Source: Leifsonia shinshuensis
Lineage (GTDB): Bacteria > Actinomycetota > Actinomycetes > Actinomycetales > Microbacteriaceae
Assembly (NCBI RefSeq): GCF_014217625.1
Contig: NZ_CP043641.1
Location: 1,240,001 to 1,304,000 of the forward strand
Length of the DNA stretch: 64,000 nucleotides
Direction: 5' to 3'
Within the stretch, counting starts at the first letter, position 1. Each line of letters begins with the position of its first letter. Shown here in pieces: positions 26,932 to 36,316 of this stretch. The translations under genes and the position numbers were made by a program. Under the pieces are notes generated by a model. The model had not been told where the DNA came from. It ran no database searches and saw only the letters and a program-made list of their open reading frames with translations.

Positions 26932-29487
26932 TCAGAGCCGGTCGACCGCCGTCACCCGGACGACGGCGACACCGGTGCGCGCGGAGTCCGCCAGCAGCAC
27001 CTCCGCGGCGATCCCCCAGTCGTGGTCCCCGGCCGGATCGGCGATGATTTGGCGCACGCGCCATACGCCCTCCGCCGCGGCCGGGGCCTCGTCCACGACG
27101 ATCATGTCGGCCGCGCGTGCCGACGCGTCCGTGAGGATCTCGTCGTGCTCGGCGTAGTAGGCCTCCAGCGCCTCGTCCCATTGCAGCTCCGAGAACGACG
27201 GCGCGGACGCCTCGGCGAGCGCCGCCGCTTCGTTCTCCAAAGCGCCGAGCTCCTGCACCCGGTCGAGCGCGGCCAGCTGGACACGCCGGAACAGCTCGTT
27301 GCGCACGAGCACGAAGAACGCGCGGCGATTCGTGGTGACGTTCCGCGGCGCGGGCGGGGCGAGCTCCCCGCTCTCGGCCGCGTGCCGGGCGGCGTCCGGG
27401 TGTGCCAGCTCCTCCCACTCGTCCAGGAGGCTGGAGTCCACCTGGCGGACGAGCTCGCCCAGCCACTCCACGATGTCGCGCAGCTCCTCGGTGCGCAGGT
27501 CGAGCGGCACGGTCTGGTTCAGCGCGCGGTAGGCGTCGGAGAGGTAGCGCAGCACGACGCCCTCGGAGCGGGCGAGCTTGTAGAAGGCGATGAACTCGCC
27601 GAAGGTCATCGCTCGCTCGTAGAGGTCGCGGACGACCGACTTGGGACTCAGCTCGAAGTCGGCGACCCAGGGCTGGCTGGAGGCGTAGGTCGCGAACGCC
27701 TCGTGCAGCAGTTCGTCGTGCGGCTTCGGGTGCGTGACGGTCTCCAGCGCCTCCATCCGCTCGTCGTACTCGATCCCCTCGGCCTTCATCGCGGCGACGG
27801 CCTCGCCGCGCGCCTGGAACTGCTGGGCGGAGAGCACCGGGCGCGGGTCGTCGAGGGTGGCCTCCACGACGGAGAGGATGTCGAGGGGGTAGCCGGGCGA
27901 CTCGACGTCGAACAGCTCGAACGCAGCGAGGGCGAACGGCGACAGCGGCTGGTTGAGCGCGAAGTTGGGCTGGAGGTCGACGGTCAGGCGGATCTCGCCG
28001 TCCACGGCCTCCACCACCCCGGCGGTCAGCAGCGAGCGGTACAGGCCGAGCGCGCGGCGGGCGAGCGCGAGCTGCCGCTTCCACGGCTCGTGGTTGTCGA
28101 AGACGAGGTCGCGCACGTGGCCGAACACGTCTCCCCCGCGCCCGATGACATTGATGAGCATCGCGCTCGTGATCTGCATCGAGGAGGTCAGCGTCTCCGG
28201 CTCGGCCTCCACGAGCTTGCGGAAGGACGGCTCGCCCCAGGAGACGAAGCCCTCCGGCGCCTTCTTCCGCACGATCTTGCGGCGCTTCTTCGGGTCGTCG
28301 CCGGCCTTCTCCAGGGCCTTCAGGTTCTCGCTCTCGTGCTCGGGCGCCTGAACGACGACCGTGCCAGCGGTGTCGTAGCCCGCGCGGCCGGCCCGCCCGG
28401 CGATCTGGTGGAACTCGCGAGCGTTGAGCTGGCGCATCCGGGTGCCGTCGAACTTGGTCAGCGCGGTCAGCAGCACGGTGCGGATCGGGACGTTGATGCC
28501 GACGCCGAGCGTGTCCGTGCCGCAGATCACCCGCAGCATCCCCCGCTGGGCGAGCTGCTCGACCAGGCGGCGGTACTTGGGCAGCATCCCGGCGTGGTGC
28601 ACGCCGATGCCCTGGCGCAGCAGCCGCGACAGTGTGCGGCCGAAGGAGGTCGTGAACCGGAACTCCCCGATCAACTCCGCGATCGCGTCGCGCTGCTCTC
28701 GGCTGGCGATCTTCGCGCTGGACAGCGACTGCGCGCGCTCCAGGGCGGCGAGCTGCGAGAAGTGCACGATGTAGATCGGCGTCTGGCCGGTGTGCAGGAG
28801 GTCCTCGACGGTGTCGTGGATGGGCGTGAGCTCGTAGTAGTAGTGCAGCGGCACCGGGCGCTCGACGCCGGTGACGGTCGCGGTCTCCCGGCCGGTTCGG
28901 CGGCTCAGGTCGGCGGCGAGCGCCGTCACGTCGCCGAGGGTGGCGGACATCAGCACGAACTGGGCGCGGTTCAGCACCAGCAGCGGCACCTGCCAGGCCC
29001 AGCCGCGGTCGGGGTCGGAGTAGAAGTGGAACTCGTCCATGACGACCTGGCCGACCGGGGTGTCCTCGCCCTGGCGCAGCGCGAGGTTGGCCAGGATCTC
29101 GGCGGTGCAGCAGATGATCGGCGCGTCGGCGTTGACCGAGGAGTCGCCCGTCATCATCCCGACGTTCTCGGCGCCGAACACGTCGACCAGGGCGAAGAAC
29201 TTCTCGGACACCAGCGCCTTGATCGGTGCGGTGTAGAAGCTGCGCTCGCCGCGGGCCAGCGCGGCGAAGTGCGCGCCGACGGCGACGAGCGACTTCCCCG
29301 TCCCGGTCGGCGTCGACAGGATGAGGTTCGAGCCGCCGACGATCTCGATCACCGACTCGTCCTGCGCCGGGTAGAGGGTGATGCCGGTCGACTCCGCCCA
29401 GGCGACGAACGCCTCGTAGACCGCGTCCTCGCTCACCGAGGCGGGGCCGGCCCAGCCGGGGAGGTCGTCGACGCGCAGGGAGGCCAT
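26932..29487 (-). CDS. DEAD/DEAH box helicase with DUF3516 domain
   Basis: This 851-residue superfamily 2 helicase has Walker A STPTGTGKS (about 56-64), APIKALVSEKF, VVMDEFHFYSDPDRG (motif II as DEFH), MSATLGD, HHAGMLPKYR, and QIAGRAGRAGYD (motif VI). The C-terminal third is the actinobacterial DUF3516 region. It resembles the Ski2/Mtr4-like helicases and probably remodels RNA, although no substrate is proven for this family. The frame is open well upstream, but ATG 29487 matches the conserved start of the protein. It is divergent from the membrane molybdoenzyme gene. Confidence 0.93.
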   Translation of the reverse strand: MASLRVDDLPGWAGPASVSEDAVYEAFVAWAESTGITLYPAQDESVIEIVGGSNLILSTPTGTGKSLVAVGAHFAALARGERSFYTAPIKALVSEKFFALVDVFGAENVGMMTGDSSVNADAPIICCTAEILANLALRQGEDTPVGQVVMDEFHFYSDPDRGWAWQVPLLVLNRAQFVLMSATLGDVTALAADLSRRTGRETATVTGVERPVPLHYYYELTPIHDTVEDLLHTGQTPIYIVHFSQLAALERAQSLSSAKIASREQRDAIAELIGEFRFTTSFGRTLSRLLRQGIGVHHAGMLPKYRRLVEQLAQRGMLRVICGTDTLGVGINVPIRTVLLTALTKFDGTRMRQLNAREFHQIAGRAGRAGYDTAGTVVVQAPEHESENLKALEKAGDDPKKRRKIVRKKAPEGFVSWGEPSFRKLVEAEPETLTSSMQITSAMLINVIGRGGDVFGHVRDLVFDNHEPWKRQLALARRALGLYRSLLTAGVVEAVDGEIRLTVDLQPNFALNQPLSPFALAAFELFDVESPGYPLDILSVVEATLDDPRPVLSAQQFQARGEAVAAMKAEGIEYDERMEALETVTHPKPHDELLHEAFATYASSQPWVADFELSPKSVVRDLYERAMTFGEFIAFYKLARSEGVVLRYLSDAYRALNQTVPLDLRTEELRDIVEWLGELVRQVDSSLLDEWEELAHPDAARHAAESGELAPPAPRNVTTNRRAFFVLVRNELFRRVQLAALDRVQELGALENEAAALAEASAPSFSELQWDEALEAYYAEHDEILTDASARAADMIVVDEAPAAAEGVWRVRQIIADPAGDHDWGIAAEVLLADSARTGVAVVRVTAVDRL

Positions 29488-29556
29488 AGGGTCCAAGCCT
29501 GTCACAGCGCGGGGATGCTCGGCATATCCACCGGTTTGCGCGCTTATCCTTCCGCT

Positions 29557-31164
29557 ATGGGATCGCCTGTGTCTGCGGGGCCGGCCCGGCCCGAGGGGTC
29601 GCCGGGGCCGTCGCGGTCCGCGACGCCGGCCCGGGCCGTCGCGTTCTGGCCCGCCACCGCCGTGGGCGCCGCGAGCGTCGTGGCCGGCGTCGGCGCCGCC
29701 GAGCTGCTGAGCGCGTTCTTCGTGCAGGACGGCAGCCCGATCCTCGTCGTCGGCGCGCTCGTCATCGACCTCACCCCCGCCTGGCTGAAGAACGCCGTGA
29801 TCGGCGTGTTCGGAACGGGCGACAAGGCGTTCCTCATCTCGTCGCTCGCCGTCGCGCTCCTCATCGGCGGCGCGATCGCCGGCTGGCTGGAGCTGCGGCG
29901 GCCTCCGCTCGGGCGCATCCTGATCGGCGTCGGCGGCGCGCTGGGCGTGTTCGCGGCGTTCACCCGCGCCGGCTCCTCGATCGTCAACGTCGTGCCGTCG
30001 GCGCTCGCGGCGCTGGTCGCCATCCTCATCCTCGGCTGGCTGGCCGACCTGCTGCGCGGCACCCGGCCGACCAGGATCGCGCCGGAGGGCGAGGTCAGCC
30101 GGCGGCACTTCGTCACCGCGACCGCGGCCACCGCCGCCGCGGGGATCGTGGCGACCATCGTCGGCCAGGCCATCGCGACCGGCTACCGCGCCGCCTCGGC
30201 CGCGCGTGCCGCCTTCCACCTCCCGAAGCCCGCCGTCGCGGCCCCGCCCGTCCCGGCCGGCGCGTCGTTCGACATCTCGGGGCTCGCGCCGATCATCACC
30301 CCGAACGCCGACTTCTACCGCATCGACACCGCGCTGCAGATCCCCGGCATCGACCCGTCGGCCTGGCGGCTGCGGATCACCGGGATGGTCGAGAAGGAGG
30401 TCGAGCTGACCTTCGCCGAGCTGCTCGCCCTGCCGCTGGAGGAGTCGATCACCACCCTCACCTGCGTCTCGAACGAGGTCGGCGGCGACCTGATCAGCAA
30501 CGCGAAGTGGCTCGGCTACCCGATCCGCCACCTGCTCGCCAGGGCGAAGCCATCGGCCGACGCCGACATGGTGCTCTCCCGCAGCCAGGACGGCTGGACG
30601 GCCGGGACGCCGCTGGAGGCACTCACCGACGACCGCAACGCGATCCTGGCGGTCGGGATGAACGGGCAGCCCCTCCCACTGGAGCACGGCTACCCGGTGC
30701 GGATGGTGGTCCCCGGGCTGTACGGCTACGTCTCGGCCACCAAGTGGGTGGTCGAGCTGAACGTGACCCGGTTCGACAAGGCGACCTCGTACTGGACCGA
30801 CCGCGGCTGGTCCGAGCGCGGCCCGGTGAAGCTGGAGTCCCGCATCGACGTGCCAGGCGACGGACGCCAGGTGAAGGCCGGGACGGTGGCGGTCGCGGGC
30901 ATCGCCTGGTCGCAGCACGTCGGCGTCAGCGCCGTCCACGTGCAGGTCGACGGCGGCGCGTGGCAGGAGGCCACCCTCGCCGACGCCATCTCGGCCGACA
31001 CCTGGCGGCAGTGGAAGTACGCGTGGGACGCCACCCCCGGCTCGCACACGATCAAGGTGCGCGCGACCGACGCGCACGGTACGGTCCAGACCTCGAAGGT
31101 GGCGGACGTCGTGCCCGACGGTGCGACCGGATTGCACACCATCGGCGTGACGGTGGTTAGCTAG
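29557..31164 (+). CDS. Membrane-anchored molybdopterin-dependent oxidoreductase (sulfite oxidase fold)
   Basis: This 535-residue protein starts with about four membrane helices (about 28-165), then has an RRHF twin-arginine-like segment and another hydrophobic stretch (about 185-205). An exported sulfite-oxidase-type Moco domain follows, with ligand cysteine in ITTLTCVSNEVGG at about residue 308. The C-terminal Mo-co dimerisation domain (about 425-535) contains GIAWSQHVGVSAVHVQVDGG. It would use a Mo-molybdopterin centre outside the cytoplasmic membrane; the substrate is unknown. TATCCT ends 6 bases before ATG 29557, a leaderless start. It heads the cofactor-synthesis gene run that follows. 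Confidence 0.92.
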   Translation: MGSPVSAGPARPEGSPGPSRSATPARAVAFWPATAVGAASVVAGVGAAELLSAFFVQDGSPILVVGALVIDLTPAWLKNAVIGVFGTGDKAFLISSLAVALLIGGAIAGWLELRRPPLGRILIGVGGALGVFAAFTRAGSSIVNVVPSALAALVAILILGWLADLLRGTRPTRIAPEGEVSRRHFVTATAATAAAGIVATIVGQAIATGYRAASAARAAFHLPKPAVAAPPVPAGASFDISGLAPIITPNADFYRIDTALQIPGIDPSAWRLRITGMVEKEVELTFAELLALPLEESITTLTCVSNEVGGDLISNAKWLGYPIRHLLARAKPSADADMVLSRSQDGWTAGTPLEALTDDRNAILAVGMNGQPLPLEHGYPVRMVVPGLYGYVSATKWVVELNVTRFDKATSYWTDRGWSERGPVKLESRIDVPGDGRQVKAGTVAVAGIAWSQHVGVSAVHVQVDGGAWQEATLADAISADTWRQWKYAWDATPGSHTIKVRATDAHGTVQTSKVADVVPDGATGLHTIGVTVVS

Positions 31165-31168
31165 CGCC

Positions 31169-32368
31169 ATGCCCTCCCCCACCCGCCCCGCGCCGCTCGT
31201 CGCGCCCGGCCCTGCGCTGCCGTCGCAGTACCGCGCCCGCTACGCGCGCACGGAGCAGCTGCCGGGCTTCGGGGAGACCGCCCAGCGCCGCCTCCGCGCC
31301 GCGCGCGTGCTCGTGGTCGGCGCCGGCGGGCTCGGCTCCGCTGTGCTGCCGCTGCTGGCGGGAGCCGGCTTCGGGACCATCGGGATCGTCGACGACGACA
31401 GCGTGGAGCTCAGCAACCTCCCGCGGCAGACAATCCACCGCGAGCGCGACCTCGGCCGGCAGAAGACGGCTTCGGCGGCAGACGCGATCCGCGCCATCGA
31501 CTCCGGGATCGACGTGCGGGTGTTCCCCGAGCGGCTCACCTCGGCGAACGCGCCGGGCATCCTCGCCGGTTTCGACCTGGTGCTCGACGGCAGCGACAAC
31601 TTCCCGACCCGGTATCTCGTGAACGACGCGGCGCTGCTGGCCGGGCTGACTGTGGCCGGAATGCCTGTGGCCGGAATGCCCGTGGTCTGGGGCGCCGTGC
31701 ACCGGTTCGGCGGGCAGGTCGGGCTGAGCTGGGCGCCGCACGGGCCGCACTACCGCGACCTCTTCCCGGTCCCTCCGGAGCCCGGCAGCGTGCCGAGCTG
31801 CGCGGAGGCGGGCGTGCTGCCGAGCGTGTGCGGGGTGATCGGGTCTCTGATGGCGAGCGAGGCGATCAAGGTCGTGACCGGGGAGGGCGACCTCCTGCTC
31901 GGCCGCGTGCTGGTGCACGACGGGCTGCGCGGGACGTTCCGCGAGCTGCCGTACGCGGCCGATCCGACGGCGGAGCCAGTGACCGAGCTGATCGACTACG
32001 AGCTGTTCTGCGGCGTCGCGGCGATCGAGGTGCCGTCCCCCGCCGCCACGACCGTCTCCCCCGCCGACCTGGCCGCGCGCCTGGCCGCTGGACAACCGCA
32101 CATCCTGCTCGACGTCCGCGAACCGTGGGAGGCCGACATCGCCGAGCTGCCCGGCTCGCTGCTGGTGCCACTCGACGTGGTCGTGCGGGACGCGCCGGGC
32201 GTGGCGGAGCGGCTGGGCGACGACCCGCTGGTGATCGTCTGCCACCACGGCATCCGGGCCGAGACCGCGCGCAAGCTGCTGGACGCCGCAGGCGCACCCG
32301 GCGTGGTGCTGGAGGGCGGCCTGGACGCCTGGTCGCGCGAGGTCGACCCGACGCTCGCGCGGTACTGA
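31169..32368 (+). CDS. Molybdopterin-synthase adenylyltransferase with C-terminal rhodanese domain (MoeB/MoeZ-like)
   Basis: This 399-residue protein has a ThiF/MoeB adenylating domain with VLVVGAGGLGSAVLPLLAG, DDDSVELSNLPRQTIH and the DGSDNFPTRYLVND motif. A rhodanese domain follows (about 290-395), with ILLDVREPWE and active-site loop VCHHGIR. It should adenylate the C-terminal Gly-Gly of MoaD and pass sulfur to it. A 15-base exact tandem repeat makes VAGMPVAGMP at about residues 161-170, where relatives have one copy. The CxxC zinc pairs of MoeB are not obvious. It starts 4 bases after the preceding molybdoenzyme. Confidence 0.92.
   Translation: MPSPTRPAPLVAPGPALPSQYRARYARTEQLPGFGETAQRRLRAARVLVVGAGGLGSAVLPLLAGAGFGTIGIVDDDSVELSNLPRQTIHRERDLGRQKTASAADAIRAIDSGIDVRVFPERLTSANAPGILAGFDLVLDGSDNFPTRYLVNDAALLAGLTVAGMPVAGMPVVWGAVHRFGGQVGLSWAPHGPHYRDLFPVPPEPGSVPSCAEAGVLPSVCGVIGSLMASEAIKVVTGEGDLLLGRVLVHDGLRGTFRELPYAADPTAEPVTELIDYELFCGVAAIEVPSPAATTVSPADLAARLAAGQPHILLDVREPWEADIAELPGSLLVPLDVVVRDAPGVAERLGDDPLVIVCHHGIRAETARKLLDAAGAPGVVLEGGLDAWSREVDPTLARY
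31651..31680 (+). repeat. 15-base exact tandem duplication inside the MoeB-like gene
   Basis: TGTGGCCGGAATGCC occurs twice head to tail (31651-31665 and 31666-31680), adding five residues (VAGMP) in frame. The insertion lies on the beta strand after the adenylate-binding region. Confidence 0.9.
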
Positions 32369-32419
32369 CCTCGCCTCCGGCCCCTCGCCTGCCGCCGGCC
32401 CGCGCGGGATACTGAACCC

Positions 32420-33634
32420 ATGACCCCACCGCGCAGCGTCGAGGAGCACGTCGAGCACGTCAACCGCCTGCTGGAGCCGCTCTCCGCGGAGCCGGACGTG
32501 GAGACCGTCCAGCTCGCCGACGCCTCCGGGCGCGTCGCGGCGGCCGACGTCCGGTCGGAAGTCGACCTCCCGCTGTTCCGCAACTCGCAGATGGACGGCT
32601 ACGCCGTCCGCGCGGCCGACGTCGCCCACGTGCCGGTCGCGCTGGAGGTGACCGGCGACGTGCCGGCCGGGCACGAGGTGCCGCTGACGCTGACGCCGGG
32701 GACGGCCATCCGGATCATGACCGGCGCGCCGGTGCCCAGCGGCGCCGACGCGATCGTGCCCGTGGAGGACACCGAGCTCGTCCTCGGCAGGGACGACGAC
32801 CTGAACGGCGCCGTGGTCGAGGTCCGGCGTTCCCGCAAGCGCGGCGAGTTCGTACGCGAGCGCGGCAGCGACCTGGAGCGCGGAGACGTGCTGGTGACGG
32901 CCGGCACCCGCCTGGCGGCACGTCACCTGGCGGCTCTGGCGGCCGCGGGCGTCATCTCGGTGGCCGTGCGGGCGCGGCTGCGGGTCGCGGTCCTGACCAC
33001 CGGCTCGGAGCTCGCTGCGCCCGGTCGCGGCGTGCGCTTCGGGCAGGTCTTCGACGCGAACGGCGTCGCCCTCGCCGCGCTGGTCGAGGAGTCCGGCGCC
33101 GTCGTGTCGCTGCGCGCGAGCAGCAGCGACGACCCGGCGGCCTTCGCGCGAGTCTTCGACGCCGCGGTCGCCGCCTCCGACCTGGTCGTCACCTCCGGCG
33201 GAATCTCGAAGGGCGCGTACGAGGTGGTCAGGGAGGTGCTGCTGCCGCGCGGCGCGGAGGTCACGACCGTGGCGATGCAGCCGGGCGGCCCGCAGGCGAC
33301 CGCGGTCGTGGACGGCGTGCCCGTGCTGTGCTTCCCCGGCAACCCGGTGAGCACGCAGGTGTCGTTCGCGGTGTTCCTGCGCGGGCCGCTGCGCGACGCG
33401 GCCGGGCTCCCGGAGCTGCCGGTCCGGCGCGTGCGCCTGGCGGAGTCGGTGCGGTCGGTGCCCGGCAAGCGCCAGTTCCTGCGCGGCAGGGTCGGCGAGG
33501 ACGGCGTCGCCCCGGTGTCCGGGCCGAGCTCGCACCTCGTCGCGGCGATGGCCACCGCTGACGTGCTGATCGACCTGCCTGCCGACGCGGAGGCGGTCGA
33601 GTCGGGCGCGGACGTGACAGTCTGGACCCTATGA
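32420..33634 (+). CDS. moeA: Molybdopterin molybdenumtransferase MoeA
   Basis: This 404-residue MoeA, which inserts molybdate into adenylylated molybdopterin, has PLFRNSQMDGYAVRAADV, IRIMTGAPVPSGADAIVPVE, VLTTGSELAAPG, FDANGVALAALVEE, VTSGGISKGAYEVVREVL and FPGNPVSTQVSF. Domains I-IV are complete. GATACT ends 6 bases before ATG 32420, so a separate leaderless promoter may drive it although it lies downstream of moeB. Its stop overlaps the next start (ATGA). Confidence 0.96.
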   Translation: MTPPRSVEEHVEHVNRLLEPLSAEPDVETVQLADASGRVAAADVRSEVDLPLFRNSQMDGYAVRAADVAHVPVALEVTGDVPAGHEVPLTLTPGTAIRIMTGAPVPSGADAIVPVEDTELVLGRDDDLNGAVVEVRRSRKRGEFVRERGSDLERGDVLVTAGTRLAARHLAALAAAGVISVAVRARLRVAVLTTGSELAAPGRGVRFGQVFDANGVALAALVEESGAVVSLRASSSDDPAAFARVFDAAVAASDLVVTSGGISKGAYEVVREVLLPRGAEVTTVAMQPGGPQATAVVDGVPVLCFPGNPVSTQVSFAVFLRGPLRDAAGLPELPVRRVRLAESVRSVPGKRQFLRGRVGEDGVAPVSGPSSHLVAAMATADVLIDLPADAEAVESGADVTVWTL

Positions 33635-34629
33635 GCGAGCTCACCCACCTGGACGCCGACGGTCGCGCCCGCATGGTCGACGTCGGCGCGAAACCGGAGA
33701 CCGACCGGGAGGCCGTGGCCCGTGGCCGGCTGGTGACCACGCCAGAGGTGGTGCGCCTGGTCGCCGCCGACGACCTGCCCAAGGCGGACGTGCTGGCGAC
33801 CGCGCGCATCGCCGGGATCGCCGGCGGCAAGCGCACGAGCGACCTCATCCCGCTCTGCCACCCGCTGCCGCTGAACTCGCTGCGCGTGGACTTCGCCCTG
33901 GACGAGGCGGCCGGGTCGATCGCGATCGAAGCGGTCGCCCGGACGCACGGCCGCACCGGCGTGGAGATGGAGGCGCTGACCGCCGTGGCGGTGGCGGGGC
34001 TGACGCTGCACGACATGGTGAAGGCCGTCGACCCGGCCGCGACGCTGACCGATGTGCAGCTGGTGGCGAAGAGCGGAGGGAAGCGCGGAGAGTGGCGGAG
34101 GGACCGTGAAGCGGGCGTGGAGGTCGTCCCGCCCGCGGACACCACTGCCACCGCCGTCGTGATCGTCGCCTCCACCCGCGCCGCCGCGGGCCAGGCCGCC
34201 GACACCACGGGTCCGACCATCGCGTCCTGGCTCGACGACCACGGGCTCCGCACCGACGTGCGCGTCGTGGCCGACGCGGACGTCGCCTCCGCTCTGCGGA
34301 CCGCCGTCGCCGGGCGGCCCGCCGTCATCCTCACCACCGGAGGCACCGGCGTCTCCCCCGACGACCGCACCCCGGAGGCCACCGCAGCGGTGCTCGACCG
34401 CGAGCTCCCCGGGCTCGCCGACGCGCTGCGGGCGCGCGGTGCGGCCTCCACCCCCCTCGCCGCGCTGAGCCGCGGCCGGGCGGGCGTCGCCGGACGGACG
34501 CTCGTGGTGAACCTCCCCGGGTCGCGCGGCGGCGTCGCCGACGGACTCGCCGTCCTGGACGACGTGCTGGAGCACCTGCTCGATCAGCTGAGCGGCGACC
34601 GCGACCGTGGGCACGGAGCCCGCCGATGA
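33631..34629 (+). CDS. moaCB: Fused MoaC - MogA/MoaB protein
   Basis: This 332-residue fusion has MoaC at about residues 1-158, with MVDVGAKPETDREAVARG, LPKADVLATARIAGI, SDLIPLCHPLPL, RTHGRTGVEMEALTAV and LVAKSGGKRG. A MogA/MoaB-type molybdopterin adenylyltransferase follows at about 170-320, with ILTTGGTGVSPDDRTPEAT and NLPGSRGGVADGL. MoaC makes cyclic pyranopterin monophosphate with MoaA; the second domain adenylates molybdopterin for MoeA. The fusion thus joins an early and a late step of the pathway. It overlaps moeA and moaE by 4 bases each. Confidence 0.95.
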   Translation: MSELTHLDADGRARMVDVGAKPETDREAVARGRLVTTPEVVRLVAADDLPKADVLATARIAGIAGGKRTSDLIPLCHPLPLNSLRVDFALDEAAGSIAIEAVARTHGRTGVEMEALTAVAVAGLTLHDMVKAVDPAATLTDVQLVAKSGGKRGEWRRDREAGVEVVPPADTTATAVVIVASTRAAAGQAADTTGPTIASWLDDHGLRTDVRVVADADVASALRTAVAGRPAVILTTGGTGVSPDDRTPEATAAVLDRELPGLADALRARGAASTPLAALSRGRAGVAGRTLVVNLPGSRGGVADGLAVLDDVLEHLLDQLSGDRDRGHGARR

Positions 34630-35039
34630 CCGCCGTCTTCGCCGACGTGTCCGACCGGCCGCTCGACCCCTCGACGCTGGACGAGTTCGTCTGGCGGCGC
34701 GAAGCCGGAGCGGTCGTGTCGTTCCAGGGCATCGTGCGCGACCACGACGGCGGCCGGTCGGTCGTCTCCCTCGACTACCGCGCGCATCCCGAGGCGACCG
34801 ACTTCCTCCGGCGCTGCTGCGAGGAGGTCGCCGAGCGCACCGGGCTGCGCGTCGCGGCCGTGCACCGGGTCGGCTCCCTGACCATCGGGGACCTCGCCCT
34901 CATCGCCTCGGTCGCGGCCCCGCACCGGGCGGAGGCCTTCGCCGCGTGCGCCGAGCTGGTCGAGCGGATCAAGGCCGAGGTGCCGATCTGGAAGCGGCAG
35001 CACTTCGCCGACGGCGCCTCGGAGTGGGTCGGTCTCTAG
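34626..35039 (+). CDS. moaE: Molybdopterin synthase catalytic subunit MoaE
   Basis: This 137-residue large subunit of molybdopterin synthase, which adds two sulfurs carried by MoaD to cyclic pyranopterin, has GAVVSFQGIVRDHDGGR, VAAVHRVGSLTIGDLA, AAPHRAEAFAACAELVERIK and the lysine motif EVPIWKRQHF. Length is normal. Translation is coupled to moaCB through a 4-base overlap. The small subunit MoaD is encoded 3.5 kb away on the other strand. Confidence 0.96.
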   Translation: MTAVFADVSDRPLDPSTLDEFVWRREAGAVVSFQGIVRDHDGGRSVVSLDYRAHPEATDFLRRCCEEVAERTGLRVAAVHRVGSLTIGDLALIASVAAPHRAEAFAACAELVERIKAEVPIWKRQHFADGASEWVGL

Positions 35040-35096
35040 ACCGCAGACACCATCCGGGGTCGATTTTGACGCTCCTGCCGGTCTAGAGTGCTGTTC

Positions 35097-35501
35097 GTGC
35101 CGCAGATACGGGTGAGGGACGCCGCCAGCTTCCTGGGGGTGAGCGACGACACCGTTCGTCGCTGGATCGACGCCGGGGTGCTCTCCAGCGCCAAGGACGA
35201 GGGCGGCCGCACCGTCGTGGACGGCCTGGAGCTCGCGCAGCTCGCCAAACAGAACGCCGTGCTCCCCACCGACCCGTCGGGCGTCGGCCGGTCGGCGCGC
35301 AACCGGTTCGTCGGGATCGTGACCGACATCGTCATGGACACGGTCATGGCGCAGGTCGAGTTGCAGTGCGGCCCGCACCGCGTCGTGTCGCTGATCAGCA
35401 GCGAGGCCGTGCGCGAGCTCGGACTGGAGCTGGGCTCCGTCGCCGTCGCGGTCGTCAAGGCGACCAACGTCATCGTGGAGACGGCAGGACCCGTCGAATG
35501 A
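35097..35501 (+). CDS. HTH plus Mop-domain molybdate-binding regulator
   Basis: This protein of about 134 residues joins an N-terminal MerR/excisionase-type HTH ([21 protein letters not shown] at its core, then [14 protein letters not shown]) to a C-terminal Mop/TOBE fold (about 65-130) with [21 protein letters not shown] and [10 protein letters not shown]. Mop domains bind molybdate. It stands directly before modABC, overlapping modA's upstream ATG, so it most likely senses molybdate and controls the cluster in place of ModE (inference). GTG 35097 is chosen because TAGAGT (35084-35089) lies 7 bases upstream; GTG 35088 overlaps that box. Confidence 0.9.
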   Translation: MPQIRVRDAASFLGVSDDTVRRWIDAGVLSSAKDEGGRTVVDGLELAQLAKQNAVLPTDPSGVGRSARNRFVGIVTDIVMDTVMAQVELQCGPHRVVSLISSEAVRELGLELGSVAVAVVKATNVIVETAGPVE

Positions 35502-35515
35502 GAAGCAGGAGAAGC

Positions 35516-36316
35516 ATGCGTACACGGTCCGGGTTCGGGATGGTCGCGGCGGCGCTCGCGGCGGTGGCGCTCGCCGTCTCGGGCTGCTCCGCCGGCACGG
35601 GTTCGGACGCGCCGACGCAGACCCCCACCAAGCACGACGTCACGGGCACCGTCACGGTGTTCGCCGCGGCCTCCCTCACCAAGACCTTCACCGAGCTCGG
35701 CAAGGACTTCGAGAAGGCCAATCCGGGCAGCACGGTCAGCTTCAGCTTCGGTGGCTCGTCCGACCTGGTCACCCAGCTCAGCGCCGGCGCCCCCGCCGAC
35801 GTGTTCGCCTCCGCCGACCAGAAGAACATGGACAAGGCCGTCTCCGCCGGCGTCGTCTCCGGCGACCCGGTCGACTTCGCGACGAACGTGCTCGCGATCG
35901 CCGTGCCTCCCGGGAACCCGGCCCACGTCACGGGGTGGGCCGACCTCGCGAAGCCCGGCCTCAAGGTCGTCGTTTGCGCCCCGCAGGTCCCGTGCGGCGC
36001 GGCGACCGCGAAGGTGGAGTCCAACACCGGCGTGACACTCAAGCCTGTCAGCCAGGAGTCGTCGGTGACGGACGTGCTCGGCAAGGTGTCGTCCGGGGAG
36101 GCCGACGCCGGGATCGTCTACGTCACCGACGTGAAGGGCGCGGGGAAGAGCGTCGACTCGGTGCCGTTCCCGGAGGCGAAGGACGTGGTCAACACCTACC
36201 CGATCGCCGCGGTCAAGCAGGGGCAGAACTTCACCGGGGGCGCCGCCTTCATCGCATACGTGACCGGCCCGGAGGGCAGGAAGGTGCTCGAGGCCGCCGG
36301 CTTCGGGAAGCCGTGA
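35516..36316 (+). CDS. modA: Molybdate ABC transporter substrate-binding lipoprotein ModA
   Basis: This 266-residue periplasmic-type binding lipoprotein has a signal peptide with lipobox VSGC at about residue 25. The mature ModA domain contains [44 protein letters not shown] and a C-terminal [16 protein letters not shown]. It captures molybdate (or tungstate) for ModBC. ATG 35516 has AGGAGA 7 bases upstream; an in-frame ATG 35498 overlaps the stop of the preceding gene and would add six basic residues. Its stop overlaps modB. Confidence 0.95.
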   Translation: MRTRSGFGMVAAALAAVALAVSGCSAGTGSDAPTQTPTKHDVTGTVTVFAAASLTKTFTELGKDFEKANPGSTVSFSFGGSSDLVTQLSAGAPADVFASADQKNMDKAVSAGVVSGDPVDFATNVLAIAVPPGNPAHVTGWADLAKPGLKVVVCAPQVPCGAATAKVESNTGVTLKPVSQESSVTDVLGKVSSGEADAGIVYVTDVKGAGKSVDSVPFPEAKDVVNTYPIAAVKQGQNFTGGAAFIAYVTGPEGRKVLEAAGFGKP

